A stretch of 64,000 nucleotides of DNA from CAVUPF01 sp963803755 (GCA_963803755.1 CAWDNP010000011.1:372001-436000), one strand, 5' to 3'; counted from the first letter of the stretch, positions 17,985-26,533 are shown. Notes: generated from the letters alone by a model not told the origin. Translations and numbers: made by a program.

Positions 17985-19501
17985 CCTTCCACGCGCCGCA
18001 CCTCGACTACGCCGGGCTCTCGCCCGTGATCGCGCTCACCGCCGGACTCTGCGTCGTGCTGCTCGCCGGCGTCTTTGAGCGCATCAAGCGGGCGGCCCCT
18101 GTGCTCACCCTGATCACCCTCGCCGCCACCGCAGGGCTCTTGATCTGGCAGTGGGACGGGGGCAAGGTCCTCCTCAGCGGCGCGCTGCGCCTCGACGACC
18201 TGGCGATCTCGATCTCACTGATCGCCGTCCTCACCTCCGCCTTCGCGGTCCTCCTCTCGGTCGGCGAGCCCGCCGCCGAGCAGGCGGGGCAGGGCGAGTA
18301 CCACGCGCTGCTGCTCGGCTCGGTCTTGGGCATGACCCTGCTGGCCCAGGCACAGAACCTGGTCAGCTTCTTCGTCGCGATCGAGACCCTCTCGATCCCG
18401 CTCTACATCCTCTGCGCCACCAACCTGCGCCGCGAGCACTCGCTGGAGTCGGGACTGAAGTATCTGATCGTCGGCTCGCTCGGCTCGGCGACGCTGCTGT
18501 ATGGGATGGCGTTCCTCTACGGCGGGACCGGCTCGACCGGCTTCGACGGGATCGCCGCGGGAATCGCCCGCCATGGGGTGCTGGGCGACCCGCTGATCCT
18601 GGTCGGGATTGCCCTGGCGACGGTCGGCCTTGCCTTCAAGACCTCAATCGCCCCCTTCCATCAGTGGACGCCGGACGTCTATGAGGGAGCCCCCACCCCG
18701 ATCACCGCCTTCATGGCGGTGGCGACCAAGGCGGCGGCCTTTGCCGTCTTCGTGCGTTTCTTCGACGTCGCGCTGGCGCCGCAGGCAAGCGAGTGGCAGC
18801 CCGCGCTGGCGGTTCTTGCCGCGATCTCGATCGTGGTCGGCAACGTCGGCGCCCTCGGGCAGGTCTCGCTGAAGCGGATGCTCGGCTACTCTGGCGTCGC
18901 CCAGGCCGGCTACATGCTGGGCGGCATCGTCGTCGCATCGAAGGCCGGGATCGACGCCCTTGTCTTCTACCTCGCCGTCTACGCATTCATGAACCTCGCC
19001 GCCTTTGCGGTGATCGTCGCCCGCGAGCGCGAGACCTCCTATGGCGATGAGATTCGCGCCGTGCAGGGGCTGGGACGCGAGCGCCCGCTGCTCGCCTGGC
19101 CGCTGACTATCGCGATGCTCGGCCTGGCCGGGCTGCCGGCGACGGCGGGATTCATCGGCAAGCTCTACCTGATCGAGGCACTGGTCGAAGGCAGCTACAC
19201 CTGGCTTGCGGTCTTCATCGCGGTTGGCACGATGATCTCCCTGGCCTACTACCTGCGGATCGTCGCGGCGATGTGGATGCGGCCGGGCGGCGAGCCGGCC
19301 GCCGGGACCGCGGCAGCGCCTGCGATCGCCGGAGCCTCCCCCGAGGCCGACCCGATTGACCCCGACGCGGGCAACCGCCCTTACCTGGTTGCTCCGGCCC
19401 TGCTCGCCGCGGCGGCCATTGTCTTCTTCGGAGCCATCCCTCAACCCCTGGTCGACTTCGCCCAGCACGCCGGCGGCTCGATCGCCCAGTTCCTTCCCTG
19501 A
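17981..19501 (+). CDS. nuoN: NADH-quinone oxidoreductase subunit N
   Basis: Last gene of the complex I operon and third antiporter-like subunit, 506 residues. Core segments include SFFVAIETLSIPLYILCATN (conserved Glu), AFKTSIAPFHQWTPDVYEGAPTPITAFMAVATKAAAF with the channel Lys, and GYSGVAQAGYMLGG. A Pro/Ala-rich loop (about 432-465) separates the last helices. It overlaps nuoM by 4 bases and is followed after 8 bases by a small VOC-family gene that may ride on the same transcript. Confidence 0.95.
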   Translation: MTFHAPHLDYAGLSPVIALTAGLCVVLLAGVFERIKRAAPVLTLITLAATAGLLIWQWDGGKVLLSGALRLDDLAISISLIAVLTSAFAVLLSVGEPAAEQAGQGEYHALLLGSVLGMTLLAQAQNLVSFFVAIETLSIPLYILCATNLRREHSLESGLKYLIVGSLGSATLLYGMAFLYGGTGSTGFDGIAAGIARHGVLGDPLILVGIALATVGLAFKTSIAPFHQWTPDVYEGAPTPITAFMAVATKAAAFAVFVRFFDVALAPQASEWQPALAVLAAISIVVGNVGALGQVSLKRMLGYSGVAQAGYMLGGIVVASKAGIDALVFYLAVYAFMNLAAFAVIVARERETSYGDEIRAVQGLGRERPLLAWPLTIAMLGLAGLPATAGFIGKLYLIEALVEGSYTWLAVFIAVGTMISLAYYLRIVAAMWMRPGGEPAAGTAAAPAIAGASPEADPIDPDAGNRPYLVAPALLAAAAIVFFGAIPQPLVDFAQHAGGSIAQFLP

Positions 19502-19509
19502 GCCCACCG

Positions 19510-19890
19510 GTGCTCCACCATGTCTCGATCGAGATCGAGCCGGCGGAAATGGAGCGCGCCTCCGAGTTCTGGGCGCTGCTCGGCTTCACCGTGGTCGAGC
19601 CGCCTGGACCGCTCATCGGCACCTCTGTCTGGCTCGAGCGGGAGGGGACACAGGTCCACCTCATCGACTCCAAGGAGCCGATCGTCCCGCTGCGCGGGCA
19701 CCTGGCGATCATCCCCCCGGACTTTCAGCGAGCCGTGGCGCAGCTGCGTGAGCACGGTTTCGAGGTGACCGACAAACGAGAGCTCTGGGGCTCTCCCAGA
19801 GCTCTCGCGATCGCCCCCGGAGGCCACCGGGTTGAGCTCGTGGCCGCACCGCCCCCAGACGGCGGCCGCAGGGACATGCCGCCCTCCTAA
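19510..19890 (+). CDS. glyoxalase/VOC-superfamily protein
   Basis: A 126-residue single VOC (vicinal oxygen chelate) domain: it begins with LHHVSIEIEP, contains RASEFWALLGFTVVEPP and ends with ALAIAPGGHRVELVAAPP, the beta-alpha-beta-beta-beta pattern of the superfamily. Possible metal ligands are His in LHHV and Glu near HRVELV. VOC proteins range from glyoxalases to ring-cleaving dioxygenases and resistance proteins, so the reaction is not predictable. GTG start 8 bases after nuoN. Confidence 0.82.
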   Translation: MLHHVSIEIEPAEMERASEFWALLGFTVVEPPGPLIGTSVWLEREGTQVHLIDSKEPIVPLRGHLAIIPPDFQRAVAQLREHGFEVTDKRELWGSPRALAIAPGGHRVELVAAPPPDGGRRDMPPS

Positions 19891-19963
19891 CCGCAGACGG
19901 CCCGGAGGCGGCCCGCGAAGTTGTCGCTTTTTGCGCCTGAACGCAATCCCCATATCACCGCGA

Positions 19964-19999
19964 GGCCCCGCCTGGCGGATGCGCGCCCCTCGCGGGGCC
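19964..19999 (+). terminator. GC-rich inverted repeat, possible terminator of the nuo/VOC transcript
   Basis: GGCCCCGC at 19964-19971 pairs perfectly with GCGGGGCC at 19992-19999 across a 20-base loop, in the 129-base gap between the VOC gene and the ThyX-like gene. No T-run follows, so it would be a weak or factor-aided terminator; it could also act in the leader of the downstream gene. Confidence 0.35.
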
Positions 20000-20019
20000 C
20001 GTCGTGTCCCGCGGCTACG

Positions 20020-21663
20020 ATGCGCCCGATGCGCTACCCGGTCGAGGATTTCACCCCCGAGGAGAGAGCGATCCTCGCTCCCCACTTCACCAACCTCGAC
20101 CGCCCGGTATTCGCCCTCGTCAACTTGCCGGAGACCGTCAAGGGAGCGCTTTTTGCCCGCTATTCACGGTATTCGGGGACGGTTCGGCGCCTCTACCTGG
20201 AGGAGTTCGCTGCTGATTCCCCGCCCGGCGGGCGCCCCTTCGACGCGAAGGAGGGCGAGCGAGCAGCGAAGTTGTATGAACGAGTGTTCCTTGGCTACGG
20301 CGACGACTCAATCGCCCAGGTCGGCGGCGCCCACGTCGCCTGCGAGTGGGTCTCGAACATCCTCACCAAGATCCTCCAGCGCGGCCGCCTCGCGGCCTAC
20401 CTGGAGCAGTCGACCCGCTACATCCCCTACGACAAGCCGCTCCCCGAGAACGCCGGGAGCGGTTATCGCTACTACCGCGAAGAGGCGCTCGGCACACAGT
20501 TCGGAGTGGCGATGGACGAGCTTTTCGGAATCTACTCGCGCTCGCTGCGAGAGGTCGAGTCCTGGGCGGCGGAGCGCTGGCCGCGCGGCGAGGGCGAGCC
20601 GGAGCGCGCCTGGGAGCGCTCGATCCGCGCCAAGGCGCTCGATCTGCTGCGCGGCCTGCTCCCCGCCGCAACGCTGAGCCACGTCGGAATCTTCGCCTCG
20701 GGCCAAGCCTACGAGCAGCTGATCCTGCGGCTGATGGCCTCACCGCTGCCGGAGGCGCGCGAGTACGGGGGGATGATCCTGCACGAGCTGCAACAGGTGA
20801 TGCCGAGCTTCGTCTCCCGGGTCGAGCGGCCTGACCGCGGCGGCGAGTGGGTCGCCTACCTGCAGAGGCGCCGCGCGGCGACCGAGAGCTGGGTCTCGCG
20901 GCTCGGGCTCGACCGCCGCGTCGCAGGCGAGAACGCACCTTCGGTCGAGCTGGTGCATGTCGACGGCACCGAGGAGGACCTGCTCGCCTCCTGCCTGCTC
21001 GAGTCGGCGGCGACGCCGGAGACCGAGATCCTCGCCCGCCTTGACGTGCTCGACCGCTCTGAGCGGGCCGCGCTGCTCGGTGCGCTGCTCGGTGAGCGCG
21101 TCAACCGCCGCCACCGCCCCAGCCGCGGCTTCGAGACACCGCGCTATCGCTTTGAGATCGTCTCCGACTACGGCGCCTTCCGCGACCTCCAGCGCCACCG
21201 GATGCTGACCTGCCAGTGGCAGCGGCTGGGGCCGGACCTCGGGGCGGGAGTGCCTGGCGAGGTCCGCGAAGCGGGTGTCGGTAAGGAGTTCGACCGGGCG
21301 CTGGAGATCTCCCGCACCGAGTATGAGCGGCTCGCCGGTGACGGTCTGCGCGAGCAGGCCCCCTACGCGCTCAGCCTCGCCTACCGGATCCGATACACGC
21401 TGGACCTCAACGCCCGCGAGGCGATGCACCTGATCGAGCTGCGCTCCGGCCGCGAGGGACACCCAACCTACCGGGCGATCGCCCAGGCGATGCACGAGCG
21501 GATCGCCGCCATCCACCCCGCCGTTGCCGCGGCAATGACCCACGTCGACACCTCGCAGGAGCCGCGCCTGGAGCGGATCCTCAGCGAGATCCGCACCCAA
21601 CGCAAGCGGGTCCAGGCCACAGAGCACGCCGAGTCGCCCCCCGGGCTCAACCCGCTTGGCTGA
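20020..21663 (+). CDS. FAD-dependent thymidylate synthase (ThyX)-like protein, duplicated domain
   Basis: A 547-residue protein with two ThyX-like regions. The first (about residues 60-250) has SIAQVGGAHVACEWVSNILTKILQRGR and then AYLEQSTRYIPY, matching the second half of the ThyX signature (E-x-S-x-R-Y). The second (about 370-510) has FRDLQRHRMLTCQWQRLG, matching its RHR first half but with Thr-Cys-Gln in place of Ser-x-Asn. ThyX makes dTMP from dUMP with FAD and methylenetetrahydrofolate; whether this divergent duplicated form does so is not certain. ATG at 20020 or 20029 is the probable start; the frame is open further upstream without conserved sequence. Confidence 0.8.
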   Translation: MRPMRYPVEDFTPEERAILAPHFTNLDRPVFALVNLPETVKGALFARYSRYSGTVRRLYLEEFAADSPPGGRPFDAKEGERAAKLYERVFLGYGDDSIAQVGGAHVACEWVSNILTKILQRGRLAAYLEQSTRYIPYDKPLPENAGSGYRYYREEALGTQFGVAMDELFGIYSRSLREVESWAAERWPRGEGEPERAWERSIRAKALDLLRGLLPAATLSHVGIFASGQAYEQLILRLMASPLPEAREYGGMILHELQQVMPSFVSRVERPDRGGEWVAYLQRRRAATESWVSRLGLDRRVAGENAPSVELVHVDGTEEDLLASCLLESAATPETEILARLDVLDRSERAALLGALLGERVNRRHRPSRGFETPRYRFEIVSDYGAFRDLQRHRMLTCQWQRLGPDLGAGVPGEVREAGVGKEFDRALEISRTEYERLAGDGLREQAPYALSLAYRIRYTLDLNAREAMHLIELRSGREGHPTYRAIAQAMHERIAAIHPAVAAAMTHVDTSQEPRLERILSEIRTQRKRVQATEHAESPPGLNPLG

Positions 21664-21672
21664 GCCAACGTC

Positions 21673-22533
21673 CTAGTCGCGCTGCTTGCGTTTGCGGCGT
21701 TCGGTGTCGGGGGGCGGGAGCACGTCATCGGGGTCGATCCCCGGCGCGGTGCCGTTGCCCGAGCTGAGTGCTGCGGCCGCCTCTTCGCCTTTGGTCGGCC
21801 ACGGGACCGCTTCGCCGGCCGCCCAGGCCGGCGGGCGGCCGCCAGGGACGCGCCCCAGCAGCAGCAGCCCGAGGTAGACGAACCAGAGCGGGATGAACGG
21901 GATGAAGAAGATGAAGGAGATCGCGCCGAGTCCCATCCCCAGCGATCCCCATAAGCGGGACAGCAGCCCCACCCGCATCGCGTTCAGGCAGGTGTAGAAC
22001 ATCGCCACCACGAAGCCGATTTTGCCGCCGAGTTCGAACCCGGCCGCCAGGGGCCGTAGTGGCGCGTTGTTGATCGCTTCCGTTGCGAGCTTCTTGGCGT
22101 GTTCACCGTCCAGCGACGCCCCTCCCTTGAGGAGCTTGGGCAATGAGGTCGAGGCGAATTCGTTTGCGGCGTGAATGGCGGTGACCCCGCTGAGAATTGC
22201 TAACACGGCGAGGAAGATCGGCGCGGCTATCACCACGCCGACCAGCTGGCCTCGCATCCTGTCGCTGCGCGCGCGGGCGGCTCGGAACAGGAAGTAGAGA
22301 GGCACGGCCAGCAGGCCGACCGCGAGCGCCTGGAGGATGCTGGAGATCAGCTCTGCGGCTTCGTGCTGGTTGACGCGATGAAGCAGCGCCGCTTCCCCGC
22401 CGCCGTTGCCGATAGACGAGGTCGCGATCGCCACCGCGGCAATGACCAGGAGAGTCGACGTAAACGCCGCGATTGCCGCCGGGGTCGCCCAGCGACGCTC
22501 CCACTCCAGCACCTCCGCCTTGCTGGGCCGCAC
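21673..22533 (-). CDS. multi-pass membrane protein of unknown function
   Basis: A 286-residue protein with about five transmembrane helices: IAAFTSTLLVIAAVAIATSS, ALAVGLLAVPLYFLFRAA, LVGVVIAAPIFLAVLAILSGV, GFVVAMFYTCLNAMRVGLL and the very hydrophobic SFIFFIPFIPLWFVYLGLLLLG. The C-terminal 60 residues are polar, with Pro/Asp and a final KRKQRD. I do not recognise a characterised family. GTG start 8 bases after the CBS-domain gene on the same strand, so the two are probably one operon. Its 3' end faces the ThyX-like gene across 9 bases. Confidence 0.75.
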   Translation of the reverse strand: MRPSKAEVLEWERRWATPAAIAAFTSTLLVIAAVAIATSSIGNGGGEAALLHRVNQHEAAELISSILQALAVGLLAVPLYFLFRAARARSDRMRGQLVGVVIAAPIFLAVLAILSGVTAIHAANEFASTSLPKLLKGGASLDGEHAKKLATEAINNAPLRPLAAGFELGGKIGFVVAMFYTCLNAMRVGLLSRLWGSLGMGLGAISFIFFIPFIPLWFVYLGLLLLGRVPGGRPPAWAAGEAVPWPTKGEEAAAALSSGNGTAPGIDPDDVLPPPDTERRKRKQRD

Positions 22534-22541
22534 GCTTCTGC

Positions 22542-23009
22542 TCAGCCCCGGTCGTGGAAATAGAACTGGGGCAGCGCGCCCTCGATCACGTCCTGGGTCA
22601 TCTTCTGCGCCACCTCGAGGTCGCCGGTCCGCACCGCGATGTCGTCGAGGGTGACGATGCCGGTGAGGCTGTCGCCGTCGACCACCGGCAGCCGCCGCAC
22701 CCGGTGCTGGACCATCAGCGCCGCCGCCTCGTCCAGCTCCATCTCCGGCTCGGCCGACACCAGCGGGCGCGAGGCGAGCTCGCCGACCGGCGACTCGGCG
22801 GCGACCCCCTCGGCGAAGACGCGCAGCGCCAGATCGCGGTCGGTGACCATCGCCACCGGCGAGCCGGCCGAGTCGACGATCACCACCGATCCCACCCGGT
22901 GATCGCGCATTAGGCGAGCCACCGAGACGGCGCTCGTTTCCCCCGTCGCGGTGATGACACCCGCGGTCATGATCTCCTTGAGCCGCACTGGCCGTACGCT
23001 ACCGCGCAT
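22542..23009 (-). CDS. CBS-domain pair protein
   Basis: About 155 residues holding two CBS motifs: VRLKEIMTAGVITATGETSAVSVARLMRDHRVGSVVIVD with AMVTDRDLALRV, and RPLVSAEPEMELDEAAALMVQHRVRRLPVVDGDSLTGIVTLDDIAV. Such stand-alone pairs bind adenine nucleotides (AMP, ATP, SAM) and act as energy sensors; the target is unknown. The open frame extends to 23249 but that part is antisense to the next gene. ATG 23009 overlaps the divergent gene's ATG at 23008 by two bases; GTG 22988 is a less crowded alternative start. Confidence 0.87.
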   Translation of the reverse strand: MRGSVRPVRLKEIMTAGVITATGETSAVSVARLMRDHRVGSVVIVDSAGSPVAMVTDRDLALRVFAEGVAAESPVGELASRPLVSAEPEMELDEAAALMVQHRVRRLPVVDGDSLTGIVTLDDIAVRTGDLEVAQKMTQDVIEGALPQFYFHDRG

Positions 23010-23637
23010 GAACACGGAGCGGCACACCCCCGTCGTCCCGCTGGAGGCGGGCCACAGCCCCGACAATCCTCCATGCCCCGCCTGCGGGGAGCCGCTGTTC
23101 GGCGTGATGGCCACACGGCCGGGCCTGCGCGGGGCGGTCAGTCGCTGCGAGAGCTGCGGCCTAGGGGTGGTGGGCGAACCGGGCGGCACCGAGGAGGCCC
23201 TGCACGAGCTGGATCGCCTCGAGCGAGACGGGATGCTGCGAATAGTCAACCGGGCGAGCTTCGCGGCGTCGCTGGGCGGGGCCGGCTGGGCGGGGCTTCA
23301 GCCCAGCGCCCACTATCTGTTCACGGTTGAGGCAGTGCGGCGCCTGGTCGCCAACCGTGATCAGGTCGTCAAGCGTCGGCGTTGGGCGCCCGCCCTCGGG
23401 CTGGCGATGACCTGGCAGACGCTGCTCAACAGCCTCACCTTCGGCCGCAACGCCGCCTTCGGCGTCCTGGGGTGGGGAGAAGCGACCCCGGCCGAGCGCC
23501 CGTGGCAGCGCCGGATCGACGCCCTAATCAGCGTCGTGCTGGCGATCCCGACACTGATCGTGGCGCTGCCGATCGAGCTGGCCGCCGCGGCGATCGGGCG
23601 CGGCGCGGCGATGTCCCTGCGCCTCGAATTGCTCTAA
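23008..23637 (+). CDS. zinc-ribbon-like protein with C-terminal membrane segment, unknown function
   Basis: A 209-residue protein. Near the N terminus two cysteine pairs, CPAC and CESC about 27 residues apart, look like a zinc ribbon. The middle (HELDRLERDGMLRIVNRASFAASLGGAGWAGLQPSAHYLFTVEAVRRLV) resembles the accessory region that follows methyltransferase zinc ribbons, but no methyltransferase motif is present. The C-terminal 40 residues form a hydrophobic hairpin (ISVVLAIPTLIVALPIELAAAAIG). Function unknown. Divergent from the CBS gene with start codons that touch. Confidence 0.7.
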   Translation: MNTERHTPVVPLEAGHSPDNPPCPACGEPLFGVMATRPGLRGAVSRCESCGLGVVGEPGGTEEALHELDRLERDGMLRIVNRASFAASLGGAGWAGLQPSAHYLFTVEAVRRLVANRDQVVKRRRWAPALGLAMTWQTLLNSLTFGRNAAFGVLGWGEATPAERPWQRRIDALISVVLAIPTLIVALPIELAAAAIGRGAAMSLRLELL

Positions 23638-23646
23638 CAGAGCTGC

Positions 23647-23916
23647 CTAGGAGAGGCCCTCGCGGGCCTCGCGCACGAGCGTCACGGCCTCCGGGAAGAG
23701 GACACGGATCGCGTCGCGCACCTGCATCGCCTGCTCGTCGGGGCTGCCGCTGAGGTCGATCTGGCCGATCGAGGCGACGGTCATCTCGACGGCAAGCTTG
23801 ATCGCGTTGTCTGCCCAGGCGACCCGTTGCGAGGACTGCATCTGCTCCGACAGCTCTTCCATGCGAGCCCGGAACTCGTCCGGGTCGCCGAAGAGGTTGA
23901 ACGGGCTTCCCTCCAT
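23647..23916 (-). CDS. small helical protein of unknown function
   Basis: An 89-residue acidic protein beginning MEGSPFNLFGDPDEFRARMEELSEQM and predicted to be almost all helix. No family recognised. ATG at 23916 is chosen; the frame continues to 24033 with Arg/Pro-rich sequence that looks non-coding. It lies convergent with the zinc-ribbon gene and downstream of the TetR gene on the same strand. It could be a small adaptor or cytoskeletal-type accessory protein, but nothing in the sequence decides this. Confidence 0.6.
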   Translation of the reverse strand: MEGSPFNLFGDPDEFRARMEELSEQMQSSQRVAWADNAIKLAVEMTVASIGQIDLSGSPDEQAMQVRDAIRVLFPEAVTLVREAREGLS

Positions 23917-24047
23917 AAAGACATGAAAGCAAAGGCCAGAAGACGGCGCAGAGTCTTTGACTCTCGGCCCGCTCCGCTGCGCCCAGCCGCCCTGTCTTGG
24001 TGGCACGCCGGGAAGCGGCCTGACTCCGAACACCCCGAGGGAGCAGG

Positions 24048-24716
24048 TCAGCCAGGTTCCTCAGCAGGCGACCGCCAGACCTCACCCCGGAGCACCCGCT
24101 CAAAGCCGACCCAAAGGGCGTTCATCGCGGTGGCGACCACCCGCTCTCGAGGCACTTGCGGGTGTTCGTGCCACCAGATAGCCAAACCTTGGAGGACGCC
24201 GCGCAGGACCACCCAGGCCATGTCCAGTCCCTCACCGTCCACTGAGCCGGCGACCCCATCGGCACCCGGCTCGGCGGCGAAGAGGGGAAGGATCGCGTCG
24301 CGGCTCCGGGCGGCCACCTTGAGGTGCATGGCGGCGATCTCAGGATCACCAGTGGTGTCGCGAAAGAGCATCCGCCCAGCGAAGGGGTTCGCCTCGATGT
24401 AGGCAAACCAGGAGTCAAACGAGCGCGCGACTCGCCGCCCGGGCGGATCCTCGCCGACGAAATTGCTGCTCCATACCTGGCGCAGATCGGCGAAGTGGCG
24501 TTCCAGCAAGCACTTGTAGAGGTCTTGCTTTGAATCGAAGTGGTCGTAGACAACCGGCGGCGTCACTCCCGACCGCCTCGCAATCTCCTCGACCGTGGCC
24601 CCCTGGTAGCCACGCTCGGCGAACACCTCTGTTGCGGCCTTGACGATCACCTCGCGACGCGACGCGGCGGTCAGGCGCTTCCGGGGTTTCGCTCTCTGCT
24701 CGGTCTCGGTTGACAA
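24048..24716 (-). CDS. TetR-family transcriptional repressor
   Basis: About 222 residues. The N-terminal helix-turn-helix is clear: REVIVKAATEVFAERGYQGATVEEIARRSGVTPPVVYDHFDSKQDLYKCLLERH. The C-terminal ligand domain has GLDMAWVVLRGVLQGLAIWWHEHPQVPRERVV, typical of TetR proteins. TTG at 24716 is preferred as start because AGGAG lies 8 bases upstream and it leaves the paired palindromes at 24717-24765 outside the coding region; GTG codons at 24725 and 24761 are also in frame. It is divergent from the CrtA-like gene and presumably represses it and itself. Ligand unknown. Confidence 0.88.
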   Translation of the reverse strand: MSTETEQRAKPRKRLTAASRREVIVKAATEVFAERGYQGATVEEIARRSGVTPPVVYDHFDSKQDLYKCLLERHFADLRQVWSSNFVGEDPPGRRVARSFDSWFAYIEANPFAGRMLFRDTTGDPEIAAMHLKVAARSRDAILPLFAAEPGADGVAGSVDGEGLDMAWVVLRGVLQGLAIWWHEHPQVPRERVVATAMNALWVGFERVLRGEVWRSPAEEPG

Positions 24717-24765
24717 CCTAGGCACTCCTAGGTACGGTTCCGGCCACTTCCTAGTTATCACTAGG
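24717..24765. promoter_or_regulatory. two palindromic TetR-type operators in a divergent promoter
   Basis: Box 1, CCTAGG-cact-CCTAGG (24717-24732), and box 2, CCTAGT-tatc-ACTAGG (24750-24765), are both 6-4-6 inverted repeats sharing the half-site ACCTAG. Their centres are 33 bases apart, about three helical turns, so two dimers would bind the same face. They sit exactly between the TetR gene and the divergent oxygenase gene. Confidence 0.65.
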
Positions 24766-24791
24766 TTAGAGCTTCGGGCGGAAGGAGCCGC

Positions 24792-25484
24792 ATGATCGTC
24801 TCAGTGCATCTCGCCAACGTCGGCTGGCGCGCGGCGCCCCGCTTCCTGCGCGGTAAATCAGACCTCTCCGCGGTTGCAGGGCTGCGCTACGCGGAGACCA
24901 CGCTCACCGCGCCGCTTAGCGAAAGCCTCCTCCCCTCCCCAAGGCCCGGCCGGGTCGGGCTGATCGCATCCTGGGATGACGATAAAGCGCTGGATGAGTT
25001 CTCCGCCACCCACCCGCTCGCCGAGCAGCTCTCCGGCGGCTGGCACGTGCGACTGGAGCCGCTGCGCGTCTACGGCGCCTGGTCGGGGATGCTCGACCTC
25101 CCCGCGCAGGAGCTCCCGGTCGCCGATGAGGATCCGGTGGCTGTATTGACGCTCGGTCAGCTCCGGCTCCGCCGTGTGCGCCCGTTCCTGCGGGCAAGCG
25201 CTCGGGCCGAGGGTGAGGCAATCGCAGATCCGGCGCTGCTGGCCTCGACCGGCCTGGCGCGCCCGCCGCGAATGGTCGCGACGTTCTCGCTCTGGCGAAG
25301 CGCCAAGGAGATGCGCGACTACGCTTACGGCCGCAGCGGTGGAGCGCACCCGGCTGCGATCAGTGCCCATCGGGCCGAGCCGTTTCACCATGAGTCCGCA
25401 TTCGTGCGCTTCCGGCCGTATGCATCGGTGGGGCGCTGGGGCAGGAACGACCCGCTCGCCGCCGCGGTGGCTACAGCAGCCTGA
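24792..25484 (+). CDS. spheroidene monooxygenase (CrtA)-like protein
   Basis: A 230-residue protein whose pattern matches the CrtA-like family: PVAVLTLGQLRLRRVRPFLRASARAE in the middle, MVATFSLWRSAKEMRDYAYG and then HPAAISAHRAEPFHHESAFVRFRPYASVGRW at the C terminus. CrtA proteins are haem-containing carotenoid oxygenases; many actinobacterial relatives are annotated only by similarity and their substrates are untested. No carotenoid genes are visible nearby. Good ribosome site GGAAGGAG before ATG 24792. Expression is probably controlled by the divergent TetR regulator through the two palindromes. Confidence 0.6.
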   Translation: MIVSVHLANVGWRAAPRFLRGKSDLSAVAGLRYAETTLTAPLSESLLPSPRPGRVGLIASWDDDKALDEFSATHPLAEQLSGGWHVRLEPLRVYGAWSGMLDLPAQELPVADEDPVAVLTLGQLRLRRVRPFLRASARAEGEAIADPALLASTGLARPPRMVATFSLWRSAKEMRDYAYGRSGGAHPAAISAHRAEPFHHESAFVRFRPYASVGRWGRNDPLAAAVATAA

Positions 25485-25504
25485 CCTTGGACCGCCAGCA
25501 GGCT

Positions 25505-26512
25505 TCACCGCGTTCCGGCAGTGGAGGCGTGCGGCTGGGCACCCGATTCCTCCCGCTCCGACTCCTCCTGAGCCTGACGAATCAGGCCGCGCCAGTCGGT
25601 TGTGCGGAAAACGAGCAGGATCGCGGCAAGGCCGAGGATCACCGACCAGGCCGCCATCGCGATCTGCGTCCCGACCGAGAAAGAGAGCACCGCGGTACGT
25701 GACGGCCCGGCCAGGGTCGCCACCAGCAGCGCCTGTTGAGCGCCAGCGCCGCCGGGCGTGAGGGGAATGATTGTCGAGATCGACTGAACGCTCATCACCA
25801 ACATCACGTTGCCAACCGAACCGGCGAGCCCGAACGCCTCAAGAAAGAACCAGAAGGCGGCGAAACGGCAGAGCCAGCCGATCCCCTGCCAAGCGGCGAC
25901 CTCACGCAGGTAGCGGCGCGGCTGGGCAAGGATGAGACCCCCCTGCCTGACCCTGGCCCAGAAGCGGCGAACGTGGTGGGCAAGGTAGTAGATCGCCACC
26001 GCGATAGTGAGCAGCAGTGCTCCCGTCGTAATCGCAAACGCCTGCGGGTGGTCGGCCCAGAAGGAGATCTCGAAAGCCGGCAGGTGCGGGAGTTCGGGCA
26101 GGCTGGGCAGCAGGCCCTGGCTACTGGCGTAGAGGAAGACGAGCAAGCCCGCAGCGACATCGAAGATGGACTGGACGAAGAAGGAGGAGGTGATTGCCGG
26201 GTAGGAGGAGCCGGGGATCTGGCGCTTGACCAGGAAGACCTTGGTGACGTCCCCGGCGTGGGCCGGGATCACAGCGTTGATCCCGGCCCCCGCCAGGTAG
26301 GCGGCACAGAGGCGTGGGAAGGAGATGCGAGTGCCGGGGTAAGCGGCCCGTAACACGTTGCGCCAGGACCACGCCCGCGCCAGCTGCATCGCCAGTAGGA
26401 ACCCCAGCGCGACCGCGAAGGGCGTCCAGTGGATGTCAGTGAGATGCTTGAAGAACGCGGTGGCGGCGTTGAAAAAAGAGTTGAAGCTGGAGGCGAGATC
26501 GGCTGGTTGCAT
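25505..26512 (-). CDS. flippase-like / lysylphosphatidylglycerol synthase transmembrane-domain protein
   Basis: A 335-residue polytopic protein of the YbhN/AglD (UPF0104) family. Visible family features are the N-terminal RAWSWRNVLRAAYPGTRISFPRLCAAYLAGAGINAVIPAHAGDVTKVFLVKRQIP and the helix-breaking IPLTPGGAGAQQALL near residue 255, with about eight transmembrane helices. Relatives are thought to move or modify lipids or lipid-linked sugars; MprF uses the same domain to flip lysyl-phosphatidylglycerol. No aminoacyl-transfer domain is attached here. ATG 26512 is 22 bases from the divergent sulfotransferase start. Confidence 0.82.
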   Translation of the reverse strand: MQPADLASSFNSFFNAATAFFKHLTDIHWTPFAVALGFLLAMQLARAWSWRNVLRAAYPGTRISFPRLCAAYLAGAGINAVIPAHAGDVTKVFLVKRQIPGSSYPAITSSFFVQSIFDVAAGLLVFLYASSQGLLPSLPELPHLPAFEISFWADHPQAFAITTGALLLTIAVAIYYLAHHVRRFWARVRQGGLILAQPRRYLREVAAWQGIGWLCRFAAFWFFLEAFGLAGSVGNVMLVMSVQSISTIIPLTPGGAGAQQALLVATLAGPSRTAVLSFSVGTQIAMAAWSVILGLAAILLVFRTTDWRGLIRQAQEESEREESGAQPHASTAGTR

Positions 26513-26533
26513 CGCAGCTACACTAGCCCGCTC

